DNA of 64,000 nt from an uncultured Pseudoxanthomonas sp. (GCA_946886405.1 CAMPIO010000003.1:12714-76713); one strand, 5' to 3'; counted from the stretch's first letter, positions 38,790 through 49,709 are shown. The notes: a model not told the origin generated them from the sequence alone. Numbers and translations: made by a program.

Positions 38790-39965
38790 TCAGCGTCGAC
38801 GCAGCACCAGCAGGGTCATCACGCCTGCTACCAGACCCCAGAACGCAGCGCCGATACCACCCAGCGACAGACCGGAGGCCGTGACCAGGAACGTCACCAG
38901 CGCGGGTTCGCGGTCGGATTCATCGCGCAAGGCGGCGGCCAGACTGTTGCCGATGGTGCCGAGCAGCGCGATGCCGGCGATGGCGAGGATCAGTTCCTTT
39001 GGAAATGCCGCGAACAATGCCGCCACGGTTGCGCCGAACAGGCCGACCATCACGTAGAACACGCCTGCCGCCACCGCGGCGACATAGCGTCGCGACGCCT
39101 CTTCATGCGCTTCGCGCCCCATGCAGATCGCGGCGGTGATCGCGGCCAGATTCAGTGCGAATGCGCCGAACGGCGCCAGCAGCAGGTTGGTGACGCCGGT
39201 CCACCCCACCACCGGCGAGATCGGAATCGGATACCCCGACGCGCGAATCACCGCCACGCCGGGCACGTTCTGCGATGCCATGGTGACGATAAACAGTGGC
39301 AGCGCGATGCCGACGATCGCGGCGAACGAGAACGTCGGCGTCGTGAAGATGGGCTTCGCCAGCTGCAGCGACAGCCCATCCACGCGCAGCAGGCCGAGCG
39401 CGGCCGCGAAGACGATGCCGACCAGCAGCGTCAGGATCACCGCGTAGCGCGGCAGCAGGCGGCGCGCGAACAGATAGACCGCGAACATCGTCAGCACCAT
39501 GCCGAGCTGCGTCTTCATCGCCGCGAAGGCGTCGATGCCGAAGCGAAGCAGCACGCCGGCCAGCATGCCCGAGGCCAGCGAGACCGGAATGCGGCTGATC
39601 ATCCGCTCGAAAAAACCCGAGAACCCGCAGACCGCGATCAACAGTGCGGACAGCAGGAACGCACCGATCGCATCCGACAGCGGCAACCCGGCCGCACTGC
39701 TGATCAGCATGGCCGCGCCGGGCGTGGACCACGCCGTCACCACCGGCATGCGGTAGCGCAGTGACAAGCCGATGCAGGTCAGGCCCATGCCGAGGCCGAG
39801 CGCCCACATCCACGAACTGATCTCCTCCGGTGACGCGCCGAGCGACTGTGCCGCCTGGAACACGATCACCGCCGAACTCGCGAAGCCGACCAGTACGGTG
39901 ACGAAGCCTGCCGCGATGGCGGAGAGGGAGAGGTCTTTCAGGAGGTGGCGGGGTGGGGCGTTCAT
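38790..39965 (-). CDS. BenE-family benzoate/H+ symporter-like transporter
   Basis: The 391-residue integral membrane protein has about twelve hydrophobic helices and BenE signatures: LKDLSLSAIAAGFVTVLVGF at the N-terminus, VTAWSTPGAAML (about 74-85), SGMLAGVLLRFG and the GREAHEEASRRYVAA loop. The E. coli and Acinetobacter relatives import benzoate. No catabolic genes are nearby here, so the substrate is uncertain. It is monocistronic; upstream lies a GTAG repeat. Confidence 0.85.
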   Translation of the reverse strand: MNAPPRHLLKDLSLSAIAAGFVTVLVGFASSAVIVFQAAQSLGASPEEISSWMWALGLGMGLTCIGLSLRYRMPVVTAWSTPGAAMLISSAAGLPLSDAIGAFLLSALLIAVCGFSGFFERMISRIPVSLASGMLAGVLLRFGIDAFAAMKTQLGMVLTMFAVYLFARRLLPRYAVILTLLVGIVFAAALGLLRVDGLSLQLAKPIFTTPTFSFAAIVGIALPLFIVTMASQNVPGVAVIRASGYPIPISPVVGWTGVTNLLLAPFGAFALNLAAITAAICMGREAHEEASRRYVAAVAAGVFYVMVGLFGATVAALFAAFPKELILAIAGIALLGTIGNSLAAALRDESDREPALVTFLVTASGLSLGGIGAAFWGLVAGVMTLLVLRRR

Positions 39966-39980
39966 TCGTTGCTGCTGTTC

Positions 39981-40098
39981 CTGTAGGAGCGACGCAAGTC
40001 GCGACCGCGAGAATCAAACGGCGTTGTCGTGTGGGTCAAGGCTGGGGAAGATCCCACGGGATGTTCGGCGTGCGGTCGCGACTTACGTCGCTCCTACA
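39981..40098. repeat. GTAG-type palindromic repeat, copy 4
   Basis: The left arm is at 39981-40008 (CTGTAGGAGCGACGCAAGTC and on), the right arm at 40072-40098, spacer about 63 bases. The right arm overlaps the last codons (LVGAT) and stop of the methylglyoxal-synthase-like gene, which ends at 40083. Confidence 0.75.
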
Positions 40099-40967
40099 AG
40101 GAGCACACGCTTCTCCACCGCCTCGCACCAGCGCTTCGCTACCGCCAGCGACGTCGTGCACACGGCCTCGTCGGTGACGGTGGTGACGGCGCGCTCCAGC
40201 AACTGGATGTCGGCCTCGTGCTGGCGCGCGACGTGCGGGTTCTCGAAGAAGATCACGCGCTGGCAGCGGTGTTCCAGCACGCGGTCGGCGATCTGCGCGT
40301 CGCCGCCGAGCGGGCCGCTCTGGAAGCGTTCCACCCACGGCGTGCCGGTCGGCCAGCCGCGGCTCCACGCCAGTTCATTGAGTTGCTGGCCGGTGGTGCC
40401 GGTGGCCATGCGGTGGGCGAAACGCGACAGCACGTCGAAATGATCGTCGACGAACGCGACCATCTGCGGTTTCATCGCATCGTGCGCGATCAGGGCCAGC
40501 GTCTGCGTTTCCAGGGCATGGAAGCGGTCCGCGCCACGGTCGGGCGCGAAGCCGGCATGGATGCGCTCCATCTCGACCCAGTCGCGGGCCGAGGTCACCG
40601 TCGACAGGAACGGCTTGCCATGGATCACGCACTGGCGCTTCAGCGCGATGGCTTCCGGAAAGATCGACGACGGATCGACGGGATCGATGAAGTAGATCGC
40701 GCCGTCGAGGCTGCGCTCGGCACCTTCCAGCCCCACCACCTCCGCCACCAGTTTCATCAGGCCGCCGTCGCGACCGTAGGGATAGCGCTTCAGTCCGTCG
40801 TAGCCGCGCAACATGCCGGCGGCGGCGATCGCATCGTGCGTGCGGCCGACCGCATGCAGCGCAAGCTGCAGTTCGCGGATGCCGGGTTCGCAGGCGCGCA
40901 GCCAGCGGAATAGCGCGGCATCTTCGGTGTGGTGGTGCAGGCGGTTGGCGGCCAGGCCGAGGCGCAT
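40083..40967 (-). CDS. Methylglyoxal-synthase-like protein with a duplicated fold
   Basis: The 294-residue protein is about twice the length of classical MgsA. Its C-terminal half (about 155-290) carries the MgsA pattern: LALIAHDAMKPQMVAFVDDH, HRMATGTTGQQLNE, the catalytic-Asp region GPLGGDAQIADRVLE, VIFFENPH and EADIQLLERAV. The N-terminal half has a related pattern (GRDGGLMKLVAEV, AIYFIDPVDPSS, HGKPFLSTVTSAR), so the gene looks like an internal duplication. Methylglyoxal synthase makes methylglyoxal from dihydroxyacetone phosphate as an overflow route. Whether both halves are active is unknown. Its last codons lie in a GTAG repeat. Confidence 0.85.
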   Translation of the reverse strand: MRLGLAANRLHHHTEDAALFRWLRACEPGIRELQLALHAVGRTHDAIAAAGMLRGYDGLKRYPYGRDGGLMKLVAEVVGLEGAERSLDGAIYFIDPVDPSSIFPEAIALKRQCVIHGKPFLSTVTSARDWVEMERIHAGFAPDRGADRFHALETQTLALIAHDAMKPQMVAFVDDHFDVLSRFAHRMATGTTGQQLNELAWSRGWPTGTPWVERFQSGPLGGDAQIADRVLEHRCQRVIFFENPHVARQHEADIQLLERAVTTVTDEAVCTTSLAVAKRWCEAVEKRVLLVGAT

Positions 40968-41003
40968 GATCGATCGGATAAGGGCGGAGCGACGAGTCTA
41001 GCG

Positions 41004-42635
<1,632 letters not shown>

Positions 42636-42646
42636 CCCGGGGCCCA

Positions 42647-45600
42647 TCACGCCGCCCGCCTCAAGGTCTCGGTCAGCGAATCGATACTCGCCGCCTTTGG
42701 CTTCACCAGCCAGAACTTGCCCACGTAGTCGCGGAACTCGTCGAGGATCTGCTGCGCCCAGATGCTGCCGGTCAGTTCGCGGTGACGACTGACCAGGGTG
42801 TGCAGGTGCTGACGGTGGCTTTCGAAGCCTTCCGGGCTGATGCGGTGGATGTCGATCAACTCGTGGTTGTAGCGGTCGACGAAATCGCGGTCCAGGTCGA
42901 GCACGTAGGCCAGGCCGCCGGTGAAGCCGGCACCGAAGTTCAGGCCCACCCTGCCCAGTACCAGCACGATGCCGTCGGTCATGTATTCGCAGCAGTGGTC
43001 GCCGGCGCCTTCGATCACCGCCAGCGCGCCGGAGTTGCGCACACCGAAACGCTCGCCCGCACGGCCGGCGGCGAACAGCTCACCGCCCGTCGCGCCATAC
43101 AGGCAGGTGTTGCCGATGATCGGCGTGTTGCGCGCCTCGAAGCGCGCACCGCGCGGGGGACGCACCACCAGCCGGCCGCCGGCCATGCCCTTGCCGACGT
43201 AGTCGTTGGCTTCGCCTTCGAGCTCCATCTGCAGGCCGCCGGCGTTGAAAGCGCCGAAGCTCTGCCCGGCGGTGCCGCGGAAGCGCAGGTTGAGCGGGGC
43301 GTCGGCCATGCCCTGGTTGCCGTGCTGGCGCGCGATGGTGCCGGACAGGCGGGTGCCGATGCTGCGGTCGGTGTTGTGGATGAGGAAGCGATGATCGCCG
43401 CCGCTCTTCTTGCGGATCGGCTCGCCGAGCAGGCCGTCGAGCTGCGTGGCCAGGCTGTCCGGCGATTCGTACAGGCGTTGTGCGGCGCAGCTGCTGCTGT
43501 CGAACTGCGCGCCCTTCAGCAGCCGTGACAGATCGACGTTCACGCCTTCGCGTGGCGACACGTCCAGCTGTTGCAACAGGTCGGTGCGGCCGATGATCTG
43601 GTCGAGCGAACGCGCGCCCAGGTACGACAGCCACTGCCGCACTTCCTCGCTCAACAGGCGGAAGAAGTTCTCCACGCGCTCGGGCAGGCCGGTGAAGTAC
43701 TGCGTGCGCAGGCGCTCATCCTGCGTGGCCACGCCGGTAGCGCAGTTGTTGAGGTGGCAGATGCGCAGGTACTTGCAGCCCAGCACGATCATCGGGCCGG
43801 TGCCGAAGCCGAAGCTGTCGGCGCCGAGCAGCGCGGCCTTGACCACGTCCAGCCCGGTCTTCAGGCCGCCGTCGGTCTGCAGCACGGTGCGGTCGCGCAG
43901 CTGGTTCACCACCAGCGCGTGGTGTGCCTCGGCGACGCCGAGTTCCCACGGCACGCCGGCATAGCGGATCGAGCTCACCGGGCTGGCGCCGGTGCCGCCG
44001 TCGTGGCCGGAGATGGTGATCAGGTCCGCGCCCGCCTTCACCACGCCGGCGGCGATCGTGCCGACGCCCGCATGGCTGACCAGCTTCACCGAGACCAGCG
44101 CGGCCGGATTGATCTGCTTGAGGTCGTAGATCAGCTGGGCGAGGTCTTCGATCGAATAGATGTCGTGGTGCGGCGGCGGCGAGATAAGACCGATGCCGGG
44201 CTTCGCGTAGCGAAGGCGCGCGATCAGGTCGTTGACCTTGTGTCCCGGCAACTGGCCGCCTTCGCCGGGCTTGGCGCCCTGCGCGACCTTGATCTGCAGC
44301 ACTTCCGCATTCACAAGATATTCGGGCGTGACACCAAAGCGGCCGGACGCGACCTGTTTGATCTTGCTGCGCTTTTCGGTGCCGTAACGTGCGGGGTCTT
44401 CGCCGCCTTCACCGGAGTTGCTACGGCCGCCGAGGCGGTTCATCGCGATGGCCAGCGCCTCGTGCGCTTCCGGCGACAACGCGCCGAGCGAGATCGCTGC
44501 GGTGTCGAAGCGGCGCAGCAGATCGGTGGCATCGGCCACCTCATCGATCGGCGTCGGCACCTCGGCCTTCTTCAGCTGCAACAGGTCGCGCAGCGCGGAC
44601 GGCGGTCGCGAGTTCACCACGTCGGCGTAGGCCTGCCAGTCGCGGGTGTCGCCGGTGCGCGTCGCGCGCTGCAACGTCATCACCACGTCCGGGTTGTACA
44701 TGTGGTACTCGCCGCCGTGCACGTATTTCAGCAGGCCGCCGACCTCGGGCGATTCGCGGTCGTTCCAGGCGCGTGCATCGAGCTGGCGCGCCTCCAGGTC
44801 GAGGCGTTCGAAACCCACGCCGCCGATTCGCGAGGGCGTCTCGGCGAAGCACAGGTCGACCACGTCCGGATCCAGGCCGACGATCTCGAACAGCTGCGCG
44901 CCGCGATAGCTGCTGATCGTGCAGATGCCCATCTTCGAAATGATCTTCGACAGGCCCTTGTAGATGCCCTTGCGGTAGCTGCGGCCGATCTGCGCCTGCT
45001 CACCGCCCTTCTTGATCTGCAGGATGCCGCGCCGGCCCAGGTCGAACAGCGTCTGGTAGGCGAGGTACGGATACACCGCCGTGGCGCCGACGCCGATCAG
45101 GCAGGCCATGTGATGCGGATCGCGCGCAGTGCCGGTCTCGACGATCAGGTTGGCATCGCAGCGCAGGCCCACGCGGCACAGGTGGTGGTGCACCGCGCCG
45201 GTGGCGAGCAGCGCATGCGCCATCGGCCGGCCCGGCTGCGGGTAGCGGTCCGACAGCAGCAACATGACGTCGCCGTCGCGCGCAGCCTGTTCGGCCTCGC
45301 GGCAGATCCGTTCCAGTCCGGCCTTCAGGCCTTCCTCGGGCGCGTACGACAGGTCGATCAGGCGGTTCTTCTCGACGTACTGCGGCATCTTCAGCAACTG
45401 CCGCAGCTTGCGCTGGCTCAGCACCGGCGAATTGAGGATGACGTGGTTCACCGTCTCCGGGCCGGCGTGGAAGATGTTGGTCTCCCGGCCCAGCTGGGTG
45501 GTCAGCGACATCACGCAGTCTTCGCGCAGCGGATCGATGGGCGGGTTGGTGACCTGCGCGAACGCCTGGCGGAAGTAGTCGTACAGAGGACGCGTCTGCC

Positions 45601-47119
45601 GGCTCAGCACGGCCATCGGCGTGTCGTCGCCCATCGAGCCGGTGGCTTCCTGCTCGGTTTCCGCGAGTGGGCGCAGTACACCTTCCACTTCCTCGGACGT
45701 CAGCTGGAACAGCTTGTGGTAGCCGCGCAGCGTGCGCTCGTCGAACGGTTCCTCGACCAGCGACGGATCGATCAGCTCGGTCTGCAGGTAGGTGACGCCC
45801 TGCTGCAGCCACTGCTTGTACGGTGCGCGTCCGCGGTTGATGCGGTCCACCGCTTCGCTGTCGAGCAGGTCGCCGCGACGCAGGTCGATGGCCATCATCT
45901 CGCCAGGACCCAGCTTGCCCTTGCGGGTGACGCGCTCGGCCGGCACTTCCCACACGCCGGCTTCGCTGGCGACGATGAAGTGACGGTCGCTGGTCAGCAT
46001 CCAGCGCGCGGGGCGCAGGCCGTTGCGGTCCAGCGTGCACGCGGCGTAGCGCGCATCCATCGACACGATGCCGGCCGGGCCGTCCCAGGGTTCGGTGTTG
46101 AGGCCGTAGAACTCGTAGAACGCGGCGAGGTCGGCGTCCTTGAACTCCAGCGACTGCGTGGCCGGCGGCACCAGGATGCGCAGCGCCTGGATCAGCTCCA
46201 TGCCGCCGGCGACCAGCAGTTCCAGCATGTTGTCCAGGCTCTGCGAGTCGGAGCCGTGCATCGAGATGACCGGGTCGAACTCGCCGATGTCGAACCACGG
46301 TGTCTTCCACACCTTGCTGCGCGCCTGCGCCCAGCGGCGGTTGCCCTCGATGGTGTTGATCTCGCCATTGTGCGCGAGCAGGCGGAACGGGTGCGCCAGC
46401 GGCCAGCGCGGCAGCGTGTTGGTCGAGAAGCGCTGGTGGAAGACCACCGCACTGCTGGCCAGTTCCGCGCGCTGGAGGTCGGGAAAGAACGTCGCCAGCT
46501 TGTCCGGCAACACCATGCCCTTGTAGCCGATCGCGTGCGGCGACAGCGTGACCACGTAGAAATCAGGGACCACCGTGCGCAGCTGCTGCTCGGTACGGCG
46601 GCGCGCGAGGAACAGCGCCAGCGCGAAGGCTTCGTCCTTCTGGCCTTCGTCGGCCTCGACGAAGAGTTGTTCGATGCGCGGCAGCGTGTCCTTCGCGAGC
46701 TGGCCGCAGACGGTGTCGTCGGTCGGTGGCACGCGCCAGCCCTTCACGGCGACGCCGGCGCGGAACAGTTCGGCTTCCAGCGTCGCGCGGCACTGCGCGG
46801 CCTGCGCGTCGTCGTGCGGCAGGAACACCAGACCGGACGCGAAGCGCGCGCCCAGCGCGATGTTCGCCTCGGTGGCGAGCGCACGGAGGAACACGTCAGG
46901 CTTTCGGATCAGCAGACCACAGCCGTCGCCGGTCAACCCATCGGCGGCGACACCGCCGCGATGGGTCATGCGCGAGAGCGCGGCAATGGCGGTATCGACG
47001 AGCGCGCGCGAGGGCTGGTCGTCGAGCTGCGCGATCATGCCGAAGCCACAGGCGTCGCGTTCATCGTTGGGGTCGTAGAGACCCTGGTCAAAGCCGCCTT
47101 GACGATTGCGAGGGGCCAT
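42647..47119 (-). CDS. gltB: Glutamate synthase [NADPH], large (alpha) subunit
   Basis: GltB is the catalytic subunit of GOGAT, the main glutamate-forming enzyme with glutamine synthetase. The 1490-residue product has the family layout. The N-terminal class II glutaminase has Cys24 in DERDACGFG, which becomes the nucleophile after removal of a 23-residue propeptide. A central domain and an FMN/2-oxoglutarate barrel (about 850-1220) follow, with 3Fe-4S cysteines in CKYLRICHLNNCATG. The C-terminal GXGXG helix is at about 1270-1480. I start at ATG 47119; a longer frame would add an improbable basic extension. Candidate palindromic operators lie upstream. Confidence 0.97.
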   Translation of the reverse strand: MAPRNRQGGFDQGLYDPNDERDACGFGMIAQLDDQPSRALVDTAIAALSRMTHRGGVAADGLTGDGCGLLIRKPDVFLRALATEANIALGARFASGLVFLPHDDAQAAQCRATLEAELFRAGVAVKGWRVPPTDDTVCGQLAKDTLPRIEQLFVEADEGQKDEAFALALFLARRRTEQQLRTVVPDFYVVTLSPHAIGYKGMVLPDKLATFFPDLQRAELASSAVVFHQRFSTNTLPRWPLAHPFRLLAHNGEINTIEGNRRWAQARSKVWKTPWFDIGEFDPVISMHGSDSQSLDNMLELLVAGGMELIQALRILVPPATQSLEFKDADLAAFYEFYGLNTEPWDGPAGIVSMDARYAACTLDRNGLRPARWMLTSDRHFIVASEAGVWEVPAERVTRKGKLGPGEMMAIDLRRGDLLDSEAVDRINRGRAPYKQWLQQGVTYLQTELIDPSLVEEPFDERTLRGYHKLFQLTSEEVEGVLRPLAETEQEATGSMGDDTPMAVLSRQTRPLYDYFRQAFAQVTNPPIDPLREDCVMSLTTQLGRETNIFHAGPETVNHVILNSPVLSQRKLRQLLKMPQYVEKNRLIDLSYAPEEGLKAGLERICREAEQAARDGDVMLLLSDRYPQPGRPMAHALLATGAVHHHLCRVGLRCDANLIVETGTARDPHHMACLIGVGATAVYPYLAYQTLFDLGRRGILQIKKGGEQAQIGRSYRKGIYKGLSKIISKMGICTISSYRGAQLFEIVGLDPDVVDLCFAETPSRIGGVGFERLDLEARQLDARAWNDRESPEVGGLLKYVHGGEYHMYNPDVVMTLQRATRTGDTRDWQAYADVVNSRPPSALRDLLQLKKAEVPTPIDEVADATDLLRRFDTAAISLGALSPEAHEALAIAMNRLGGRSNSGEGGEDPARYGTEKRSKIKQVASGRFGVTPEYLVNAEVLQIKVAQGAKPGEGGQLPGHKVNDLIARLRYAKPGIGLISPPPHHDIYSIEDLAQLIYDLKQINPAALVSVKLVSHAGVGTIAAGVVKAGADLITISGHDGGTGASPVSSIRYAGVPWELGVAEAHHALVVNQLRDRTVLQTDGGLKTGLDVVKAALLGADSFGFGTGPMIVLGCKYLRICHLNNCATGVATQDERLRTQYFTGLPERVENFFRLLSEEVRQWLSYLGARSLDQIIGRTDLLQQLDVSPREGVNVDLSRLLKGAQFDSSSCAAQRLYESPDSLATQLDGLLGEPIRKKSGGDHRFLIHNTDRSIGTRLSGTIARQHGNQGMADAPLNLRFRGTAGQSFGAFNAGGLQMELEGEANDYVGKGMAGGRLVVRPPRGARFEARNTPIIGNTCLYGATGGELFAAGRAGERFGVRNSGALAVIEGAGDHCCEYMTDGIVLVLGRVGLNFGAGFTGGLAYVLDLDRDFVDRYNHELIDIHRISPEGFESHRQHLHTLVSRHRELTGSIWAQQILDEFRDYVGKFWLVKPKAASIDSLTETLRRAA

Positions 47120-47488
47120 GTGTTGCCTCAAACCGGAGTGACGGCGACACCGTGCCCTGCCCGCGCAGCGGCACTTCGAAATGTCACCGGAAATCCGACT
47201 AGACCATAGATGTTGCGACGCCGCAACAACACCTTTTGAGCGCCACTTGTTGGTTGCAACGGCAACTTTTTGTGGGTGACGTCGATGCGCTTTCCGGCCC
47301 CGGTGTACGACGCTCACCGCTGCAGCATCGGTGGCTGTCAGGGATGTCCGCGCTAGCTTCGCTACGACGAGGAAAGCAGAAGGGAAGGAATCGCTGCGCC
47401 CGTATTCACACAGGCGCCAATGCAGATACGGTAAGACGTCTCATGCGCGGCCGGACTGCCCGGCCTGCACCCGACAAGGAGGTTGAAC
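47120..47488. other. 369-base intergenic region between divergent gltB and the lipoprotein gene
   Basis: No gene is supported here. It holds the gltB promoter region with two GTTGC/GCAAC palindromes (47212-47227, 47253-47266) and, at the other end, the AAGGAGG ribosome-binding site of the 47489 gene. I see no terminator, RNA gene or repeat copy. Confidence 0.7.
47200..47266 (-). promoter_or_regulatory. Candidate gltB promoter with two palindromic operators
   Basis: On the minus strand, TTGTTG (-35-like) and TATGGT (-10-like) are 15 bases apart. A perfect-edged palindrome GTTGCGACGCCGCAAC (47212-47227) lies between them. A second GTTGCAACGGCAAC (47253-47266) lies 40 bases upstream, centre to centre (about four helical turns). 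The layout suits a dimeric regulator; no regulator is identified. Confidence 0.4.
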
Positions 47489-48238
47489 ATGTCCGCACGC
47501 ACGCAGGGTCGAGGTGCCGCGGTCAGGGCCGCGGCGCTGCCCCTGTTCTTGTTGCCTGTGCTGGCGGCCTGCCAGACGGCAGGACCCGTAGGCCGCATCG
47601 TGACGCCGTCGAAGGTGGAGCCGTCCGATCCGCTCCTGAATCCGAAGCCGGGCCATGTCGTCCGGTTGTATGGCCGCGCGCCGGAGACGCTCGACTTCCG
47701 TTTCCGCGTCGCTTTCGTTGCCACCAACCCCGAAGGTGATTGCTGGAACCACGCGGGCTTCTGGGAAGGAGGTGGCGGGAAGACGTTCGCCTATGACATC
47801 TACCCAGTCCGCAAGGGAGATACGTGGGAAGCCGACCTGGTGGTGGACCGCTACCTGCCCGGGCGATGCGGATGGAACGTCAGGGGCAACGCGATGATCA
47901 TGGTGGAGCCATTGGACGCACGCGCGGGTGACACATTCATGGAGGGCATGCGACTCGTGGTCGGCGATGCGCGTGATCGGGACGACAACGCGCCGCGCTG
48001 CCAGCTTGGCAATCCACGGTGCTCGGAGGAACGCAGCAGGCGCCTTTCCAACTCCGATGACACCATTCCCGTGGAAGTACGGTGCAAGCGTGTCAAGCCA
48101 GTGCAGCGCGCGCCCCGGAGCACGGTATTCATCTGCAACGAGTTTCCCGAGTACAAGACCACGCATCTGCTGCAGAAGAGTACCCGCCGTGTCCGGATCG
48201 ATCTGTACGACCTGGATCATGACCAACGCCAAGACTAG
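47489..48238 (+). CDS. Hypothetical lipoprotein, possible immunity protein for the lipase-like gene
   Basis: The 249-residue product begins at ATG 47489 with a strong AAGGAGG site. It has a lipoprotein signal with Cys28 (LPVLAAC). The mature part is hydrophilic with several Cys residues (CWNHAG, GRCGWN, RCQLGNPRCSEE, FICNE) that could form disulphides in the periplasm. I recognise no family. The gene precedes a lipase-like gene by 28 bases on the same strand. Lipoprotein immunity genes upstream of lipase effectors are known in Xanthomonadales type IV and type VI killing systems, so an immunity role is a reasonable but untested inference. Confidence 0.72.
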   Translation: MSARTQGRGAAVRAAALPLFLLPVLAACQTAGPVGRIVTPSKVEPSDPLLNPKPGHVVRLYGRAPETLDFRFRVAFVATNPEGDCWNHAGFWEGGGGKTFAYDIYPVRKGDTWEADLVVDRYLPGRCGWNVRGNAMIMVEPLDARAGDTFMEGMRLVVGDARDRDDNAPRCQLGNPRCSEERSRRLSNSDDTIPVEVRCKRVKPVQRAPRSTVFICNEFPEYKTTHLLQKSTRRVRIDLYDLDHDQRQD

Positions 48239-48266
48239 ATCCCATACACCAACAAGGACGTCGAGA

Positions 48267-49658
48267 ATGAACGGACACACGATTCCGGATCCGCCTGCCG
48301 AGTGGTCACGTGGTGTGGATTATGAGAAAGAGCTCAAGCTGGCCCGCTTCAGTCGAGTCAGCTATCTGGATCAGGACGAGATCCACAACCGAAACCCGCA
48401 GGTCAATCCAGATTGGCCACACCTTCTCGCGGAAGACCTCGGAGAAGCGAGGTGGGAGCGCGTGTCGTACGAAGACCACAACGCCACGACTGGCCTCGTC
48501 ATCCACGCATTCGCCAATCACGCCGAAAAGCGCATCGTCATCGCCGTCCGCGGCAGCGACGATCCGCTGGACTGGAAGGGCCCGAACATCGCCGTGGCCC
48601 GCGATGGCGAGCTGCCCGACCTGATGGGAGCGCCGGCGCCGGCCACTGATCGCACGCGGGCGCAGATGGCCCGGGTGCAGGAGGCGTTGCTGCCCGGCGA
48701 TGCCTGGGATCCGCAGTTCCGGCAGGCGCTCGACTTCGCCAAGGGCGTGCAGGACACCTATGGCCGCCAGGGCTACCGGATCGAGGTGACCGGCCACTCG
48801 GCAGGCGGTGCGCACGCGCAGGTACTCAGCCATACCTTCGGGTGGGGTGGACGCACGTTTGACGCGCCCGGGGCCGCGAATATCGTGGCGTCGGACGGGT
48901 ATCGGCAGTGGCTTGGCGAGCACCGGATGACGCCGATGCAGGCTCCGGACTTCCGGGCGGATGCGTTCGATGGCGGCTTCCTCAACTACACCGTCAACAA
49001 CAGCGTGGTGTCGCACAAGACCGGCCCCCATATCGGCGAAGCGCAGTCGATATCCAGCCTGGAGGGGCGAGAAGGTTTCGGATCACACATGCGCTATGTC
49101 GCCGGCCTGGTCGGCGGAGGCATCAACGAAACGCCGCTGGCCGGCCAGGCCTTCAAGGCCAGCGGTCTTGGGCGGTTGGCCAATCTGGTCGGCCCGATCG
49201 CACATGGCAGTCAGCACGGCGTGGATGCGCTGGATCGACATGACATGAGCCGCATCGTGGGGGTGTTCGAGGAAGCGGTGCGCCGGCAGGAGCAGGGTGA
49301 ACGGCAACCGCTGCCCATCTTCGGCGAGCGTGCGTTGCCTCCCGAGCCTCCGTTGGCGAGCCATGAAGCACGGCAGCCGACGCAGGAAGCAACGTTTCCG
49401 GCGACTGGCCATGCGCTGTTGGCCGGAAGCGGCCGCGAGGCACTGGCGCGCATGCTCGAAGCGGCGTCGAGGGGTGATGCAGATGCTTGCCGCGCTGCGA
49501 TGCAGAGCCTGCATGCTTCGCCGGAAGCCGAAGCCTGGTTGAAGAATGGCCAGGAGCGCCTGCTCGCGCAGAACGGGATCGGGCCTTCGCACGAAGGACC
49601 AGGCGCCACATCCGTTGGCGAATTACACGGCAGGACGGAACACGGTCTGGCCAGGTGA
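48267..49658 (+). CDS. Class-3-lipase-like protein with C-terminal extension (putative effector)
   Basis: The 463-residue product has no signal peptide. Its N-terminal domain (about 15-290) is a lipase/phospholipase fold with the segment IVIAVRGSDDPLDW (about 90-105), the nucleophile elbow VTGHSAGGAHAQ (Ser178) and FDAPGAANI. A Pro/Gln/Glu-rich linker (about 345-395) leads to a helical C-terminal region of about 70 residues. The missing signal, the lipase domain and the adjacent lipoprotein gene suit a secreted antibacterial effector. I did not find the GLxRIDHV-type motif of the XVIPCD recognition domain of Xanthomonas T4SS effectors, and no secretion gene is near, so secretion is unproven. 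Confidence 0.75.
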   Translation: MNGHTIPDPPAEWSRGVDYEKELKLARFSRVSYLDQDEIHNRNPQVNPDWPHLLAEDLGEARWERVSYEDHNATTGLVIHAFANHAEKRIVIAVRGSDDPLDWKGPNIAVARDGELPDLMGAPAPATDRTRAQMARVQEALLPGDAWDPQFRQALDFAKGVQDTYGRQGYRIEVTGHSAGGAHAQVLSHTFGWGGRTFDAPGAANIVASDGYRQWLGEHRMTPMQAPDFRADAFDGGFLNYTVNNSVVSHKTGPHIGEAQSISSLEGREGFGSHMRYVAGLVGGGINETPLAGQAFKASGLGRLANLVGPIAHGSQHGVDALDRHDMSRIVGVFEEAVRRQEQGERQPLPIFGERALPPEPPLASHEARQPTQEATFPATGHALLAGSGREALARMLEAASRGDADACRAAMQSLHASPEAEAWLKNGQERLLAQNGIGPSHEGPGATSVGELHGRTEHGLAR

Positions 49659-49682
49659 GGCGTAAGCCGGGGCGTAAAAGAA

Positions 49683-49709
49683 ACGCCGTCCGCGAAAGAC
49701 GGACGGCGT
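49683..49709 (-). terminator. Terminator after the I78-like inhibitor gene
   Basis: The 10-bp arms 49683-49692 and 49700-49709 are perfect complements with a 7-base loop, followed on the minus strand by TTTCTTTT. On the plus strand the same hairpin may end the lipase operon. Confidence 0.75.

Noticed and set aside
43571..47209. Open frame of about 1200 codons antisense to gltB on the plus strand
   Set aside because: It is the mirror of a long, well-supported GltB. High-GC genes commonly leave an open antisense frame; the translation is Arg/Ala/His/Gln-rich with no domain.
49100..49658. XVIPCD (T4SS effector recognition) domain in the lipase-like protein
   Set aside because: I looked for the GLxRIDHV-like motif and the Gln-rich tail and saw neither. 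Only helical, Ala/Glu-rich sequence is present.
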